DNA of 64,000 nt, taken from positions 676,550-740,549 of the forward strand of contig NZ_FUZQ01000002.1 in NCBI RefSeq assembly GCF_900167525.1, written 5' to 3'. The notes under the pieces were generated by a model that did not search any database, was not told the DNA's origin, and saw only the letters and a program-made list of their open reading frames with translations. Numbering within the stretch: the first letter of the stretch is position 1; each line of letters begins with the position of its first letter. Made by a program: the position numbers and the translations under genes. Positions 9,563 to 18,637 of the stretch are shown here, one piece after another. Source of the stretch: Krasilnikoviella flava. Lineage in GTDB: Bacteria; Actinomycetota; Actinomycetes; Actinomycetales; Cellulomonadaceae.

Positions 9563-10278
9563 ACGACACCGCCCGGCACCTCCCCGCCGACGCGATCGCG
9601 CTGGCGCAGTACGTGGACCACACGCTGCTCAAGCCGGAGGCGACGACGGCCGACGTCACCGCGCTGGTCGAGGAGGGCGTCCGACTCGGCGTGTTCTCGG
9701 TCTGCATCTCGCCCACCTTCGTCGCGCACGCGTCGCGCGTCGCAGCCGGCCGCCTCGCGGTGGCGACCGTGTGCGGGTTCCCCTCCGGCAAGCACGTCAG
9801 CGCGGTGAAGGCGGCGGAGGCCGCCCGCTCCGTGGCCGACGGCGCCGACGAGGTCGACATGGTGATCGACGTCGGCGCGGCCAAGGAGGGCGCGTTCGAC
9901 GCCGTCCGGGCCGACATCGCTGCCGTGCGGGCGGCCGTGCCCGCCGCGCACCTGCTCAAGGTGATCATCGAGGCCGCGGCGCTCACGGACGACGAGATCG
10001 TCGCCGTCTGCCGCGCCGCGCAGGATGCCGGCGCCGACTTCGTCAAGACGTCGACGGGTTTCCACCCGGCCGGGGGCGCGTCCGCGCACGCTGTGACCCT
10101 CATGGCCGAGACCGTCGGGGGTGCGCTGGGCGTCAAGGCCTCCGGCGGGGTCCGGACGCTGGACGACGCGCTCGCCATGATCGGTGCCGGCGCCACGCGG
10201 CTGGGCCTGTCCGGGACCGCGGGCGTGCTCGCGGGCTTCACCGGCGGGGCGGCGCCTGCCGGTGGCAGTGGCTACTGA
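9559..10278 (+). CDS. deoC: deoxyribose-phosphate aldolase
   Basis: Cleaves 2-deoxyribose 5-phosphate to glyceraldehyde 3-phosphate and acetaldehyde, ending deoxynucleoside catabolism. 239 aa, class I aldolase. The Schiff-base lysine is in FVKTSTGF and the second active-site lysine in [10 protein letters not shown]. The start HTLLKPEAT is diagnostic of the family. ATG at 9559 overlaps the add stop. It completes the deo-type pathway begun by cdd, deoA and add. Confidence 0.96.
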   Translation: MNDTARHLPADAIALAQYVDHTLLKPEATTADVTALVEEGVRLGVFSVCISPTFVAHASRVAAGRLAVATVCGFPSGKHVSAVKAAEAARSVADGADEVDMVIDVGAAKEGAFDAVRADIAAVRAAVPAAHLLKVIIEAAALTDDEIVAVCRAAQDAGADFVKTSTGFHPAGGASAHAVTLMAETVGGALGVKASGGVRTLDDALAMIGAGATRLGLSGTAGVLAGFTGGAAPAGGSGY

Positions 10279-10918
10279 GCCGCTCGTCGACGTCCGCGCC
10301 GCGTCCCGCACGCACGGGACGGTGCAGGTCCTCGCACCGACGTCGCTGACGCTCGGTCCCGGCGAGGCGGCCGCCGTCGTCGGGCCGAACGGGAGCGGCA
10401 AGTCGACCCTGCTGCGGCTCGTCGCGGGCAAGGACGAGCCCACCACGGGCGAGGTGCGGGTGCTGGGGCTCCCCGCGGACCGGGCGCGGCTGCGGCGCCG
10501 CGAGGACGTCGCCGTGCTGCTCGGCGGCCTGTCCGCGTACCCGGACCTCACGGTGGCCGAGCACCTGCGCCTCGTCGCGTCGGCGTGGGCGGGCCGCCAC
10601 CCCGGGCCGGACGTCGAGACGGCGCTCGCCGCGGCCGAGCTCGACCGGGTGCGCGACCAGCTGCCGGGGGAGCTGTCGTCCGGCGAGGGGCAGATGTTCG
10701 CCCTCGCGACGACGCTCTACCGGCCTGCCCGACTCGTGCTCCTCGACGAGCCGGAGCAGCGCCTCGACGCCCGTTGGCGCGCCGTCGCCCGGCGCCTCGT
10801 CGACGGCGCGCTGGACGCCGGCCGGGCGCTGCTCGTCGCGACCCACGACCCGGATCTGCGCGCCGACCTCGCGCGCCGGGGCCGGAAGGTCGAGCTCGCC
10901 GCCCCGGGACCGCGATGA
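10268..10918 (+). CDS. ABC transporter ATP-binding protein
   Basis: 216 aa, single ABC domain: Walker [10 protein letters not shown], signature LSSGEGQM, Walker [10 protein letters not shown]. The GTG at 10268 overlaps the deoC end by 11 nt and gives the usual short N-terminus before the first beta strand; GTG 10262 is equally possible, while the longer ATG at 10184 would run deep into deoC. The partner is the polytopic protein starting at 11013, so this is probably a small exporter-type ABC system. Substrate unknown. Confidence 0.85.
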   Translation: MATEPLVDVRAASRTHGTVQVLAPTSLTLGPGEAAAVVGPNGSGKSTLLRLVAGKDEPTTGEVRVLGLPADRARLRRREDVAVLLGGLSAYPDLTVAEHLRLVASAWAGRHPGPDVETALAAAELDRVRDQLPGELSSGEGQMFALATTLYRPARLVLLDEPEQRLDARWRAVARRLVDGALDAGRALLVATHDPDLRADLARRGRKVELAAPGPR

Positions 10919-10968
10919 CGGGGACCGCGACGACGGGAACCGCGACGACGGGAACCGCGACGACGGGG
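10909..10968 (+). repeat. 15-bp tandem repeat, four copies
   Basis: Four near-identical 15-nt units of the form ACCGCGACGACGGGA run from just before the ATPase stop into the gap before the membrane protein. Differences are one or two bases per unit. The unit length is a multiple of three, so copy-number change keeps the mini-ORF frame and the coupling to the next gene. Confidence 0.9.
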
Positions 10969-11016
10969 ACCGTGCTGATGGCGATGGCGACGTCGGCTGG
11001 CGTGGTGGTGTCGTGA
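10915..11016 (+). CDS. 33-residue mini-ORF of TGTAT repeats, coupled at both ends
   Basis: The ATG overlaps the TGA of the ABC ATPase (ATGA), and its own TGA overlaps the GTG of the membrane protein (GTGA). It encodes Met, three TGTAT pentapeptides, then a short hydrophobic tail (LMAMATSAGVVVS). It is either a real small protein or a translational-coupling leader that carries ribosomes across the gap. No family known to me; the repeat composition alone would be weak evidence, but the double overlap is exact. Confidence 0.4.
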   Translation: MTGTATTGTATTGTATTGTVLMAMATSAGVVVS

Positions 11017-12569
11017 GCACGATGGCGCACGTCGACGACGGCGCCCGGGTGCCGTACCGGCGCTGGCGGCGGTGGGTCGCGTCGCTGCGGCGCCGGACGC
11101 TCGCGCTGCGCGCGGCGGAGTCCGGCGGTGACCCGCACGACCGCGTCTACCTCGGCTACGGCGTGGTGCTGCTCGCGCTGGTCTACGGGCCGATCCTCTG
11201 GTCGGCCCTCGCGCAGGCCGCTGCGGCCGTGCCGGTCCCGGACGGCCCGACGGCGCTTGCCGCGCTCGTCGTCGCCGGGTCGGCACTCGCGCTGGGGGTG
11301 ACGTGCGCCGCGGGGCTCGCGGCGGCCCGGGCAGGCGGGCCGTTGTGGACCAGCCCGGCCGAGGTGACCTTCGCCCTCGGCGGTCAGTTCCGCGCCCGCG
11401 ACGTGCTGCGCGGCCGTGCCCTGCTGCTGACGCTGGGCGCCGGGGCCGTCGGCGCGTTCGTCGCGACCGCGGCCGCGGCGGGGCTCGCGGGCGGCCCGGC
11501 CGCCGCCCCGCCCCCCGTGCTCCTCGGCGCCGCGGCAGTCGCCGCGCTGCTGGCGCAGGTGCCGCTGGCGGTCGGCTCGGCGGCGCAGGCTCCGCGACGG
11601 CGACGTGCCGCGGTGGGCGTCACCGTGCTGCTCCTGGCCCTCGGCGCCGTGGCGGCCCTGGGCGCCGCGACGCCGACGGCGGCGGCGGTGGCGATGTCCG
11701 GCCAGGCGTTGCCCGGGACCCGGACGGGCGTCCTGGCGGGCGCCGCGCTGGTCGCCGTCGTCGGGCTGCTGTCGGCGTGGCTGGTCGTGCGGGTGCTGCC
11801 GGACGAGCTCGACGTCGACCGGGCAGCCGCGGGCCAGGCGCGCACGGTGACGGCCGGGCGCGGCCTGGTGGGCGGCGACTCCGGCGCGGTGGCGGACGTC
11901 CTCGGGCCGCGGGTCCATGCGGGCCGCGCCGCGGGCCTGCCCGCCGTCCTGCTGCGCCGTGCGCCCCTGCTGGCGCGCGACCTCCTCGGCCTGCGTCGCC
12001 GCCCCGCGGCTGCCGTCGCCACCCTGGTCGCGGGGTGCGCCGGTGCGCTGCTCGTGCGCCTCGGCACGGAAGGCGGCCCCGCGCTCGCGACCGTCGCGGG
12101 CGCCCTGGCGCTGTACGGCGCGGCACGCACCTGGGCCGACGGGCTGCACGCGTTCGCCGCGCAGCCGGAGCCCGGCGCCCTCCTGCCCGGGACGACCGGC
12201 CGTGCCGTCGCCGGCCACGCAGTGGTGCCCGTGGCCCTCGCCCTGCTGGTGGCCGCCGCGAGCTCGGTGGGTGCGGGGGCCGACGCCGTCGTGGCGGTGC
12301 TCGTCCTGACCGGGCTCGCGCTCGGCGCGCGCGTCTGGGTGGCCGGCGCGACGGCGGCGCCCCCGGGGCTCTTCACCCCGATGATGACGCCGAACGGCGA
12401 CATGTCGATGCTCGTGCTCGGCGCCTGGTACCTGCGCGGGTGGCTCGTGGTGGCCGCCGCGGCCTGGCTGCTCGAGCGCGCCGGCCCCGGTGCCGTGACG
12501 GCCGGGCTGGTGCTGGCGCTCGCGGCAGGTCTCGCCGCGGCCGGGGTGCGACGGTTCGCCCGGGCATGA
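11013..12569 (+). CDS. polytopic membrane protein, probable ABC permease partner
   Basis: 518 aa, with about 12 hydrophobic segments after a basic N-terminus of about 45 residues. It resembles the actinobacterial DUF6297-type proteins that sit beside a lone ABC ATPase, though I assign this only from architecture and context. No binding protein is nearby, which favours export. The GTG start is set by the 4-nt overlap with the mini-ORF. Very Ala/Val/Leu-rich, as is usual for membrane proteins at this GC. Confidence 0.7.
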   Translation: MSTMAHVDDGARVPYRRWRRWVASLRRRTLALRAAESGGDPHDRVYLGYGVVLLALVYGPILWSALAQAAAAVPVPDGPTALAALVVAGSALALGVTCAAGLAAARAGGPLWTSPAEVTFALGGQFRARDVLRGRALLLTLGAGAVGAFVATAAAAGLAGGPAAAPPPVLLGAAAVAALLAQVPLAVGSAAQAPRRRRAAVGVTVLLLALGAVAALGAATPTAAAVAMSGQALPGTRTGVLAGAALVAVVGLLSAWLVVRVLPDELDVDRAAAGQARTVTAGRGLVGGDSGAVADVLGPRVHAGRAAGLPAVLLRRAPLLARDLLGLRRRPAAAVATLVAGCAGALLVRLGTEGGPALATVAGALALYGAARTWADGLHAFAAQPEPGALLPGTTGRAVAGHAVVPVALALLVAAASSVGAGADAVVAVLVLTGLALGARVWVAGATAAPPGLFTPMMTPNGDMSMLVLGAWYLRGWLVVAAAAWLLERAGPGAVTAGLVLALAAGLAAAGVRRFARA

Positions 12570-12623
12570 GCGCGCAGCCGGCATGGTGACCGACCTCACA
12601 CCGGGACTGGTGCCCCGAGGAAG

Positions 12624-12638
12624 TTAGGCTCGCCTCAC
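12624..12638 (+). promoter_or_regulatory. iron-box-like sequence (IdeR/DtxR type)
   Basis: TTAGGCTCGCCTCAC: the arms TTAGGC and GCCTCA are inverted with one mismatch around TC, and match the inner half of the IdeR/DtxR box consensus. It ends one base before the ATG of the siderophore-interacting protein, so binding would block both transcription and any leaderless start. Function is inferred from sequence match plus gene identity. Confidence 0.6.
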
Positions 12639-12639
12639 C

Positions 12640-13485
12640 ATGTCTGACAACCAGCCTGGGACGCCCGTCGGGCCGCCGGCCCGCAAGCGCACCCCTCACC
12701 ACGCGACCGTCTCGGCCGTGCGCCGCCTCACCCCGCACCTGGTGCGGGTCACGATCGCCGGCCCCGAGCTCGCCACCCTCGACCCCACCGGGCACACGGA
12801 CAGCTACGTGAAGCTCGTCCTCGGCGAGCTGACCGACGGCAGGCCGCTGCTGCGTGCCTACACGGTGCGCGCGGCCCGCGGCGCGGCCGCCGGCACGTCG
12901 GGGGAGGCCGAGTGGGACATCGACCTCGTGGTGCACGGCGACGAGGGCGTGGGAGGGCCGTGGGCCACGCGTGTCCAGCCGGGCGAGGAGGTCTCCTTCA
13001 TGGGCCCGGGCGGCGACTACGCACCGGACGCAGCCGCGCCGTGGCACCTGCTCGTCGGCGACGACTCGGCCCTGCCGGCCGTCGCCGCGGCCCTGGAGGC
13101 GCTCCCCGCGGGCGCCGTCGCGCACGCGGTGGTCGAGGTGCCCGGCCCGGCGGACGAGCTGCCGCTGGAGACCACTGCCGACCTGACGCTCACCTGGGTG
13201 CACCGGGGGAGCGGCGACGGGGTCGGCCTCGCCGGCACGGTCCGCGCCGCGCACGCCGCCGGGGCGTTCCCCGCCGGCGCGCCCCACGTCTTCCTGCACG
13301 GCGAGGCGGGCTGCGTGCGCGACCTGCGTCGCTGGGTCCGCGCCGAGCTCGGCGTGCCGCGCGAGCTGCTGTCGGCGTCGGGGTACTGGCGCCGCGGCAG
13401 CGACGACGAGGACTGGCGTGCGCGCAAGGGCGAGTGGAAGACCGCCGTCGAGCAGGACGACGCCGCCCTCACCGTCGCCGGCTGA
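12640..13485 (+). CDS. siderophore-interacting protein (flavin reductase-like)
   Basis: 281 aa, FAD-binding ferric-siderophore reductase of the ViuB/SIP family, which releases iron from imported chelates in the cytoplasm. The flavin-binding loop RAYTVR, GPGGDYAPD and LLVGDDSALPA are visible in order, and the C-terminal signature ASGYWRRG is present. The start follows the iron box directly. No siderophore importer is adjacent, so it may serve a system elsewhere. Confidence 0.9.
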   Translation: MSDNQPGTPVGPPARKRTPHHATVSAVRRLTPHLVRVTIAGPELATLDPTGHTDSYVKLVLGELTDGRPLLRAYTVRAARGAAAGTSGEAEWDIDLVVHGDEGVGGPWATRVQPGEEVSFMGPGGDYAPDAAAPWHLLVGDDSALPAVAAALEALPAGAVAHAVVEVPGPADELPLETTADLTLTWVHRGSGDGVGLAGTVRAAHAAGAFPAGAPHVFLHGEAGCVRDLRRWVRAELGVPRELLSASGYWRRGSDDEDWRARKGEWKTAVEQDDAALTVAG

Positions 13486-13512
13486 GCTCGTCGAGACCCG
13501 GCCCCGACAGGC

Positions 13513-15363
13513 TCAACCGGCGAGGCCCAACGCCGTCCGCAGGTCGGCCTTGATCCTGTCGAGCTTCTTGTGCGCCGCGACGCGCTGCCGGCCGACGTCG
13601 ATCGCCGTCGCATCGGGGTCCACGGGCTCCACGACCTCGAGGTAGCACTTCACCTTCGGCTCGGTGCCGCTGGGGCGCACCACGACGCGGGTGTCGTCGC
13701 CGCCCAGCAGCACGATGCCGTCGGTGGGCGGCAGGCCGTCGATGCCGTCGGACAGGTCGAGCACCTGGGCGACGCCGGCCCCCGCGAGCGTGCGCGGCGG
13801 CGACGTGCGCAGCCGCGCCATCGTCTCGGGGATGCGCTCCAGGTCGTCGAAGCGGACGGAGAGCTGGTCGGTGACGAACAGGCCGTTCTCGCGCGCCACG
13901 TCGTCGAGCGCGTCGACCAGCGTGCGGCCCGCCGCCTTCTCCCGGGCCGCGAGCAGCGCGACGAGCACCGCGGTGCTGAGGCCGTCCTTGTCGCGGACGT
14001 GGGCGGGGTCCACGCAGTAGCCGAGCGCCTCCTCGTAGCCGAACACCAGACCCGGGGTGCGCGAGATCCACTTGAACCCGGTGAGGGTGGTCGCGTGCCC
14101 GACGCCGTACCGCACGGCGATCGACGACAGCACGCGCGACGACACGACCGAGCACGCCACGACGGGCCCGCCGGAGCCGTCCGGCGCCTCGATCCCGCCC
14201 TGGGCGATGCGGCGTACCGCCTCCCGCCCGAGCAGCGCGCCCACCTCGTCGCCGTGCAGCATGCGCCAGCCGTGCGAGCGCGCCGTCTCGGCCCCTTGGT
14301 GGGTGCCGTAGCTGGGGTCGTAGACGGCCACCGCGCACCGATCGGCGTCGGGGTCGTTGGCGATGACCAGGTCGGCGTGCGCCTCGGCGAGCGCGACCGC
14401 CATGTCGATCGCGCCCGGCTCCTCGGGGTTGGGGAACCGGACCGTGGGGAAGGCCGGGTCGGGGTCGAGCTGCTCCTCGACGGGCAGCACCCGGGTGAAG
14501 CCGGCGTCGGCCAGCACCCGGGCGAGGACACGGCCGCCGACGCCGTGCAGCGAGGTCGTGACGATGCGCAGCGCCGCGCGCTCCTGCGGCCCGGTGGACG
14601 TGCCGGCGCGCTCGGCGAGGTCGTGCACCGACGCGACGTACGCGTCGACCACCTCACGGCCGAGGACCTGCCAGCCGGACTCCGCCCGCGGTACGCCCGA
14701 CGGCGGGCCCGCGGACGCGATGGCCTCGGCGATGCGGGCGTCGTGCGGCGGCACGATCTGCGCGCCCTGCCCCGCGTCGGTCACGACCCGGCCGCCCAGG
14801 TACACCTTGTAGCCGTTGTCCTGCGCCGGGTTGTGGCTCGCGGTGACCATGACGCCCGCGTCCGCGTCCAGGTGGCGCACGGCGAACGCGAGCACCGGGG
14901 TGGGCAGGGCGGCGGGCAGCAGCAGCACCTCGTGCCCTGCGGCGGTGAGCACCGCGGCCGTGTCCGCCGCGAAGGTGGACGACCGGTCGCGCGCGTCGTA
15001 GCCGACCACGACGCGCGCCGGCACGCCGCGTCGGAGCACGGAGGTGAGGTACGTGCCGAGCCCGGAGGCCGCCGTGGTCACGACGGCGCGGTTCATCCGG
15101 TTCGGGCCCGGCGCCATCGCGCCCCGCAGCCCCGCGGTGCCGAACTGGAGCGTGCCCGCGAACCGGTCGCGCAGCAGCGCCACGGCGTGCTCGCGGGTGC
15201 TGGACCGCTCGGACGTCGTCTGCTGGGCGAGGCGGGAGAGCTCCGCCTTGTCGTCGTCGTCGACGTCGTAGCGGATCCAGCGCTCCACCTCGTCGAGCAG
15301 CGTGGGCAGGTCGGTACCCGTCGTGGCCGGCTCGTAGGCCGGGTCGTCGGTGTCCAGGCTCAT
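13513..15363 (-). CDS. phosphohexomutase (phosphoglucomutase/phosphomannomutase family)
   Basis: 616 aa; interconverts 1- and 6-phosphates of hexoses (or 1- and 5-phosphates of pentoses). The phosphoserine loop TASHNPAQDNGYKVY is intact, followed by the metal-binding DPDADR and sugar-binding GYEEALGY. The C-terminal domain carries the phosphate-binding RPSGTEPK. Transcribed with the downstream-coded purine nucleoside phosphorylase (28 nt between them), which suggests use on ribose 1-phosphate, as in PmmB/DeoB-like mutases of this neighbourhood; glucose/mannose phosphate remain possible. Confidence 0.9.
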   Translation of the reverse strand: MSLDTDDPAYEPATTGTDLPTLLDEVERWIRYDVDDDDKAELSRLAQQTTSERSSTREHAVALLRDRFAGTLQFGTAGLRGAMAPGPNRMNRAVVTTAASGLGTYLTSVLRRGVPARVVVGYDARDRSSTFAADTAAVLTAAGHEVLLLPAALPTPVLAFAVRHLDADAGVMVTASHNPAQDNGYKVYLGGRVVTDAGQGAQIVPPHDARIAEAIASAGPPSGVPRAESGWQVLGREVVDAYVASVHDLAERAGTSTGPQERAALRIVTTSLHGVGGRVLARVLADAGFTRVLPVEEQLDPDPAFPTVRFPNPEEPGAIDMAVALAEAHADLVIANDPDADRCAVAVYDPSYGTHQGAETARSHGWRMLHGDEVGALLGREAVRRIAQGGIEAPDGSGGPVVACSVVSSRVLSSIAVRYGVGHATTLTGFKWISRTPGLVFGYEEALGYCVDPAHVRDKDGLSTAVLVALLAAREKAAGRTLVDALDDVARENGLFVTDQLSVRFDDLERIPETMARLRTSPPRTLAGAGVAQVLDLSDGIDGLPPTDGIVLLGGDDTRVVVRPSGTEPKVKCYLEVVEPVDPDATAIDVGRQRVAAHKKLDRIKADLRTALGLAG

Positions 15364-15391
15364 GGCGGACTCCCTCGGTCGGGTGCTCAGG

Positions 15392-16243
15392 TCACAGGGC
15401 GGTGACGATACGGGCGAGGAGCTCGCTGATGCGCGGTCCGGCCGTCCGGCCGGCCTCCAGCACCTCCTCGTGCGACAGCGGCTGCGGGCTGATGCCGGCG
15501 GCGAGGTTCGTCACGAGCGAGACGCCCAGCACCTCCATGCCGGCGTGCCGCGCGGCGATCGCCTCCAGGGTGGTCGACATGCCGACGAGGTCGGCGCCCA
15601 TGAGGCCGGCCATCTTGACCTCGGCGGGCGTCTCGTAGTGCGGGCCGTGGAACTGCGCGTACACGCCCTCGGGCAGCTCGGGGTCGACGGTGCGGGCGAT
15701 CTCGCGCAGGCGGGGCGAGTACAGGTCGGTGAGGTCGACGAACGTGGCGCCCTCGAGGGAGGACGTGCCGGTGAGGTTGATGTGGTCGCGGATGAGCACC
15801 GGCTGGCCCGGGCGCCACGCGATGTGCAGGCCGCCGCACCCGTTGGTGAGGACGACCGTCTCGCAGCCCGTGGCGGCGGCCGTGCGCACGCCGTGCGCGA
15901 CGCGGCGCACGCCCTTGCCCTCGTACAGGTGCGTGCGGCCGCCGATGACGAGCGCGTGCCGCACCGAGCCGTCGGGGCGCTCCACCCGGATCGAGCGGGT
16001 GGTCGCGGCATGGCCGGCGACGGCCGGCCGGGCGAAGCCGGGGATCTCGTGCGTGGGGATCTCCGCCACGACGTCACCGATCAGCTCGGCGGCACCGCCC
16101 CAGCCCGACCCGAGCACCAGCGCCACGTCGTGGCCGGGCACCCCCGTGGCCTCGGCGATGTGGTCGGCCGCGGCGCGGGCGACGTCGAACGGGTCGGTAG
16201 TCGGGTCGTCGAGGTCCCCGACGCTGCGGCTCGTGGTGCTCAT
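15392..16243 (-). CDS. punA: purine-nucleoside phosphorylase
   Basis: Phosphorolysis of inosine/guanosine to base and ribose 1-phosphate. 283 aa, trimeric (class II) type: LGSGWGG binds phosphate, RTHLYEGKG and TNGCGG are core motifs, and LMGADLVGMST and the later TNLAAGI are in the purine site. I chose ATG 16243 over an in-frame ATG 23 codons upstream because the upstream part lies in the shared promoter region and lacks family similarity. First gene of the unit with the phosphomutase. Confidence 0.93.
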   Translation of the reverse strand: MSTTSRSVGDLDDPTTDPFDVARAAADHIAEATGVPGHDVALVLGSGWGGAAELIGDVVAEIPTHEIPGFARPAVAGHAATTRSIRVERPDGSVRHALVIGGRTHLYEGKGVRRVAHGVRTAAATGCETVVLTNGCGGLHIAWRPGQPVLIRDHINLTGTSSLEGATFVDLTDLYSPRLREIARTVDPELPEGVYAQFHGPHYETPAEVKMAGLMGADLVGMSTTLEAIAARHAGMEVLGVSLVTNLAAGISPQPLSHEEVLEAGRTAGPRISELLARIVTAL

Positions 16244-16311
16244 GGTCCCGAGGGTAGTCCGGGGCGGGGCACGCCGCCGCGCCGGCGCAGGGGCCCCCGC
16301 GGCCTGACACA

Positions 16312-17808
16312 ATGGCCTCCGTGCCTCCCGCGAACACCCCTTCCCCGGACACCCCTGCCTCGACCGTCGCCCCCACCCCCGGCGTCCCCGAGTCCGATCC
16401 TCGCGCCCCCCACGTCGTGGTCGTCGGCGGCGGCCCCGGCGGCTACGAGGCCGCCCTCGTGGCCCGCCGCCTGGGCGCCCGCGTCACCGTCGTCGAGCGG
16501 CAGGGCCTGGGCGGCGCCGCCGTCCTCACCGACGTCGTGCCGTCCAAGACCCTCATCGCCACCGCCGAGTGGTTCACCACGGCCGAGCAGGGGCCGGAGC
16601 TCGGAGTCCGCGGCGAGGCCCCGGCGGGCGAGCGCCGCGACCTGGTCGACCTCAAGGCCGTGAACTCGCGCGTCCTCGCGCTCGCCGACGCGCAGTCGCG
16701 CGACATCCACGCGCGCCTGGAGCGGGAGGGCGTCGACATCGTCACCGGCACCGGCCGGCTCGACGGGCCGTCGCGGGTCGTGGTCGAGGAGGGCACGGAG
16801 ACGGGCACGGTCGCGACGACGACTCTCGACGCCGATACCGTGCTCCTCGCGGTCGGCGCGACCCCGCGCACGCTGCCCACCGCTGTCCCCGACGGCGAGC
16901 GGATCCTCACCTGGACCCAGCTGTACCGGCTCACCGAGCTGCCCGAGCGGCTGATCGTGGTGGGCTCGGGCGTCACCGGCGCGGAGTTCGCCGGCGCGTA
17001 CCAGGCGCTGGGCTCCCAGGTCGTGCTGGTCTCCTCCCGCGACCGCGTGCTGCCGGGCGAGGACATGGACGCCGCCGAGCTGCTCGAGGGCGTCTTCCGC
17101 TCCCGCGGCATGACCGTCATGTCCCGCTCGCGCGCCGCCTCCGCCGAGCGCACCGCCGACGGGGTCGCCGTCACGCTCTCGGACGGTCGTGTCGTCGAGG
17201 GTTCGCACGTGCTCATCGCCGTCGGCGGGGTGCCGTCGACCGCAGGCCTCGGGCTCGAGGAGGCGGGCGTGCGGCTCTCCGCGACCGGCCACGTCGAGGT
17301 GGACCGCGTGTCGCGCACCTCGGTGCCCGGCGTGTACGCCGCCGGCGACTGCACCGGGGTGCTGCCCCTCGCGTCCGTCGCCGCCATGCAGGGACGCATC
17401 GCCATGTCGCACGCCCTCGGCGACGCAGTCGCGCCGCTCAAGCCGGGTCGCGTCGCGGCCAACATCTTCACGGCCCCCGAGATCGCGACCGTCGGCCTCA
17501 GCGAGGAGAAGCTGCGCGAGCGCGGCTACCGGTACGTCACGACCACCCTGCCGCTGGCGCGCAACCCCCGCGCCAAGATGCTGGGCATGCGCGACGGCTT
17601 CGTGAAGCTCTTCGCGCACCCCGACGCCGGGGCCGTGCTGGGCGGCGTGGTCGTGGCCCCGCGGGCGAGCGAGCTGATCTTCCCGATCACGCTGGCCGTC
17701 GCGCACCGGCTCACGGTGGACGACGTCGCGGACTCGTTCACCGTGTACCCGTCGCTCTCCGGCTCGATCGCGGAGGCGGCGCGCGTGCTGCACGGCCAGC
17801 TGCGCTGA
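16312..17808 (+). CDS. lpdA: LpdA-like NAD(P)H quinone reductase (flavoprotein disulfide reductase fold)
   Basis: 498 aa, FAD/NAD(P) pyridine nucleotide-disulfide oxidoreductase fold: dinucleotide motif VVGGGPGGYEA, second NAD(P) motif VVGSGVTGAEFAG, FAD motif YAAGDCTG. The redox CxxxxC that defines true lipoamide dehydrogenases is replaced by LGGAAVLTDVVPSK. This is the hallmark of mycobacterial LpdA (Rv3303c), shown to reduce quinones. Start codon is ATG 16312, with GTG 16321 possible. Divergent from the purine nucleoside phosphorylase. Confidence 0.9.
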   Translation: MASVPPANTPSPDTPASTVAPTPGVPESDPRAPHVVVVGGGPGGYEAALVARRLGARVTVVERQGLGGAAVLTDVVPSKTLIATAEWFTTAEQGPELGVRGEAPAGERRDLVDLKAVNSRVLALADAQSRDIHARLEREGVDIVTGTGRLDGPSRVVVEEGTETGTVATTTLDADTVLLAVGATPRTLPTAVPDGERILTWTQLYRLTELPERLIVVGSGVTGAEFAGAYQALGSQVVLVSSRDRVLPGEDMDAAELLEGVFRSRGMTVMSRSRAASAERTADGVAVTLSDGRVVEGSHVLIAVGGVPSTAGLGLEEAGVRLSATGHVEVDRVSRTSVPGVYAAGDCTGVLPLASVAAMQGRIAMSHALGDAVAPLKPGRVAANIFTAPEIATVGLSEEKLRERGYRYVTTTLPLARNPRAKMLGMRDGFVKLFAHPDAGAVLGGVVVAPRASELIFPITLAVAHRLTVDDVADSFTVYPSLSGSIAEAARVLHGQLR

Positions 17809-17910
17809 TCCGCACCCGACGCCAGGCGGGGGGTTGACCTCGACCGCGGTCGAGGTCCGAGCATGGTCGCCATGCGGATCCCGACGCGGGCACGGGGAAG
17901 GGGCCGGTCG

Positions 17911-18453
17911 TCAGGACGGCGCCGCGGCGCCGTGGTCGAGCAGGCGGAGCAGGTCGGGCAGCGCCGCGCCGAACGCGGGGAGCAGCGGCAGCCCGTCGAG
18001 CTCCTCGAGCGCGACCCAGCGGACGTCGAGGCTCTCCGGGTCGGCGGGCGCGGGCTCGACGACGGCCCCGGGGGCGACCTCGCCCACGACCGTCGTGTAG
18101 GACCACGGGCCGTGGTCGAGCACGTGCGTGCCGACGACGCCGACGGCCTCGGGCGGGATCGCCGCCTCCTCGAGGGACTCGCGCAGGGCCCCCTCGACGG
18201 CGGTCTCGCCCGGCGCGAGCGCCCCGCCCGGCACGCCCCACGTGCCGCCCTGGTGGGACCACAGCGCGCGGTGCTGCAGCACCACGTCCGTCACCGGGCC
18301 GGGGGCGCCGCCGGTGCCGGGGGCGCCGCGACGCCGCGCGAGCAGCAGGCCGGCGGCCCCGTGCAGGCCCCAGTGCCGATGGTCGCCGCAGCGCACCCAG
18401 CCGTCCCCGGCCTGGCGGTGCAGCGCGTCTCGGGGCGGAAAAGAGGTCGGCAC
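17911..18453 (-). CDS. Nudix hydrolase
   Basis: 180 aa, single Nudix domain. The box is complete: GGALAPGETAVEGALRES followed by LEEAAI gives the GX5EX7REUXEEXGU metal site. The N-terminus (HWGLHGAAGLLL) is typical of actinobacterial Nudix proteins that act on nucleoside diphosphate derivatives. Substrate cannot be read from sequence. It stands alone between lpdA and the MFS gene. Confidence 0.9.
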   Translation of the reverse strand: MPTSFPPRDALHRQAGDGWVRCGDHRHWGLHGAAGLLLARRRGAPGTGGAPGPVTDVVLQHRALWSHQGGTWGVPGGALAPGETAVEGALRESLEEAAIPPEAVGVVGTHVLDHGPWSYTTVVGEVAPGAVVEPAPADPESLDVRWVALEELDGLPLLPAFGAALPDLLRLLDHGAAAPS

Positions 18454-18637
18454 GCCGTCAGGCTACAAGGCAGGATCGAGAGCGGGGCCCGCGACGGGCG
18501 GTGCGTCCACCGCGGCGCCGATGAGTGCCGCGCCCGCTCGCGGTCGTACCCGGCACGGGCGCCGCCGGCCCGCACTGTCAGCCCGTCCGCGGCCCGCCGC
18601 ACGCCCACGACCCGACGAACGAAGGCCCGACCGGACC

